A stretch of DNA of 35,134 nt from Candidatus Aminicenantota bacterium. GTDB lineage: Bacteria > Acidobacteriota > Aminicenantia > Aminicenantales > Saccharicenantaceae. The stretch is from NCBI GenBank assembly GCA_013178315.1, contig JABLWX010000080.1, positions 1 to 35,134 on the forward strand, written 5' to 3'. Below are positions 33,627-35,134 of this stretch, piece after piece (positions within the stretch are counted from its first letter, which is position 1; each line of letters starts with the position of its first letter). Both the position numbers and the translations under genes were made by a program. The notes under the pieces are model-generated. The model searched no databases. It was not told the origin of the DNA and saw only the letters and a list, made by a program, of their open reading frames with translations.

Positions 33627-35134
33627 GTGAGAAGACTAATCAGGTCAACTGGCCTCGGGCTCGTTTTTCTTCTGGTTTTTGTACTGGCGTCGGTCTACGC
33701 GCAGGGAAAGCTGGAAGATTACGAGAGAGCTACCGGGCTGAGGGACAAGTTTGAGAGCCTGGCCGTAAATGTGCCCGAACGGGCAGCCTGGATAGAGAAG
33801 ACGCCGCGCTTCTGGTACCGGAAGACGGTCAGGGGCGGCCAGGAGTTCGTGCTGGTTGACGCCGAGAAAGGCACCAGGGGACCGGCCTTTGACCAAGACA
33901 GGCTGGCCGCGGCCCTGAATAAAGAAACGGGCGAAAAATTCACGGGAATTACGCTTCCTTTCAGGAGCATAAATTTTGTGGAAAACGAAAAGTTCCTGGA
34001 ATTCGAGTACCGGGACTCGGTCTGGCGGTGCGAACTCGCCACCTATGCCCTCAGGAGAACCGGGCCGGCCCGCCAGCGCCAGAGGGACGGCTGGCAGGAT
34101 GTGGGCGGCCCCCCGGCTCAGGCTGCCTCGGCCGAGAGCAAGCCTTCGCCCGATAAAAAGTGGGAAGCCTTCATACGCAATTACAACGTCTGGATTCGGG
34201 CTGTTGGTAGCAAAGAAGAATTCCCGCTGAGCTGGGACGGCAACGAGGGCAATTATTACACCTACCAATCGCTGCTCTGGGCCCCGGATTCAAAGAAGCT
34301 GGTGGCAGTCAGGATCAGGCCAGGTCTGCACCGAAAGATCCAGTACGTGGACTCTTCGCCGGCAGACCAGCTCCAGCCGAAGTATTTCAGCCTGGGCTAC
34401 ACCAAGCCGGGCGACCCGCTGGACCTGCCGCAGCCGGTGCTGTTCCAGGTTGAGGGCAGGAAGCAGGTTAATGTTGATAATGCCCTTTTCCCCAATCCTT
34501 ACGACCTCGGTAACTTTGCCTGGCGCCAGGACAGCCGGGCCTTCACCTTTGAATACAACCAGCGCGGCCACCAGGTCTACCGGGTGATTGAGGTTGACGC
34601 GACAACGGGAGCGGCCAGGGCTGTCGTCAACGAAGAATGTGCCACCTTCTTCTGCTATTCCAGCAAGAAATACCGTTACGACCTGGCTGACGGAAATGAA
34701 ATAATCTGGATGTCCGAGCGGGACGGCTGGAATCACCTTTATCTTTATGACGGCGAAACCGGCCAGGTCAAGAACCAGATTACCAAGGGGGAGTGGGTGG
34801 TGCGGAGTGTGGAGAAGGTGGACGAGGAACGCCGCCAGGTCTGGTTTTTGGGAAGCGGAATGTATCCCGGGAAGGACCCTTATTTCCTGCACCTTTACCG
34901 GGTAAACCTGGACGGGACGGGACTGGAGGCGCTGACCGAGGTCGATGCCAACCATGTGGTCAGCCTGTCAGCCGACCTGAAATATTACGTTGACCTCTAT
35001 TCCCGGGTGGACCTGGCCCCGGTAATGCAGCTCAGGAGGAGCGAAGATAAAAAGGTCATCATGGAACTGGAGAAGGCGGACATTTCAGAGCTGAAGAAGG
35101 CTGGCTGGCGCGCCCCCGAAGTTTTCGTGGCCAA
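33627..35134 (+). CDS. S9-family (DPP-IV-like) peptidase, N-terminal part (cut by window edge)
   Basis: From GTG 33627, directly after AAGGAGGGACC, 502 codons stay open to the window end. A signal peptide is present (about 1-25, ending VYAQ). The rest is a beta-propeller of the DPP-IV N-terminal type: [68 protein letters not shown] and [15 protein letters not shown]. The catalytic alpha/beta-hydrolase domain (Ser-Asp-His) should lie beyond the window. It is probably an exported or periplasmic exopeptidase removing N-terminal dipeptides or similar. It pairs functionally with the M1 peptidase as protein-degradation capacity. Confidence 0.85.
   Translation, partial: MRRLIRSTGLGLVFLLVFVLASVYAQGKLEDYERATGLRDKFESLAVNVPERAAWIEKTPRFWYRKTVRGGQEFVLVDAEKGTRGPAFDQDRLAAALNKETGEKFTGITLPFRSINFVENEKFLEFEYRDSVWRCELATYALRRTGPARQRQRDGWQDVGGPPAQAASAESKPSPDKKWEAFIRNYNVWIRAVGSKEEFPLSWDGNEGNYYTYQSLLWAPDSKKLVAVRIRPGLHRKIQYVDSSPADQLQPKYFSLGYTKPGDPLDLPQPVLFQVEGRKQVNVDNALFPNPYDLGNFAWRQDSRAFTFEYNQRGHQVYRVIEVDATTGAARAVVNEECATFFCYSSKKYRYDLADGNEIIWMSERDGWNHLYLYDGETGQVKNQITKGEWVVRSVEKVDEERRQVWFLGSGMYPGKDPYFLHLYRVNLDGTGLEALTEVDANHVVSLSADLKYYVDLYSRVDLAPVMQLRRSEDKKVIMELEKADISELKKAGWRAPEVFVA

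Overview
The window reads as chromosome of a Gram-negative bacterium. It carries a secretin, at least one lipoprotein, an inner-membrane secretion platform and exported peptidases. Coding DNA is GC-rich, gaps are short and AT-rich, and many genes overlap by 1-17 bases. The mix of M1 and S9 peptidases, a PDZ/multi-helix histidine kinase, an F-E-M-N-O-P-secretin operon and a DUF1538 pair suggests an Acidobacteriota/Aminicenantota-like lineage. That placement is inference from gene content only. I saw no rRNA, tRNA, CRISPR array, transposase, integrase or phage gene.

Layout. (1) 1-4338: 5' end of a type I glutamine synthetase (minus strand), divergent from an Lrp/AsnC regulator, then S-adenosylmethionine decarboxylase and a large M1-family peptidase. 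(2) 4361-8937, minus strand: an NtrC-type regulator, a histidine kinase, a PDZ/multi-helix sensor half that looks frameshifted from that kinase, and a small exported protein. (3) 9108-12612, minus strand: YafJ-type amidohydrolase, a doubtful small ORF, an ARPP-1/DUF6569 protein, and an XRE regulator with a degenerate ImmA/IrrE domain. (4) 13088-20597, plus strand: a compact type II secretion/type IV pilus-like operon ending in a secretin with a cohesin-like tail. (5) 20615-22364, minus strand: a PII-like protein translationally coupled to two DUF1538 membrane proteins. (6) 22557-23962: a LEA-14-like lipoprotein (minus) and a small glycine-zipper membrane protein (plus).

(7) 24151-32722, plus strand, is the most interesting part. 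It is a tightly coupled four-gene operon: an RND/MMPL exporter; a 1476-residue protein joining an acyl-AMP ligase, a class III PLP aminotransferase and a domain resembling cyanobacterial acyl-ACP reductase; a DUF3419/BtaA-like 3-amino-3-carboxypropyl transferase; and a double-GNAT protein. I read it as a candidate pathway that activates a fatty acid, reduces it to the aldehyde, aminates it, modifies the amine with an S-adenosylmethionine-derived aminocarboxypropyl group and/or an acyl group, and exports the product. The product is not known to me. (8) 32821-35134: a MoaD/ThiS-like protein, a small two-helix membrane protein (minus), and the 5' part of an S9 (DPP-IV-like) peptidase that runs off the window.

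Several near-consensus sigma-70-type promoters can be read, for example before the decarboxylase, the XRE gene and the secretion operon.
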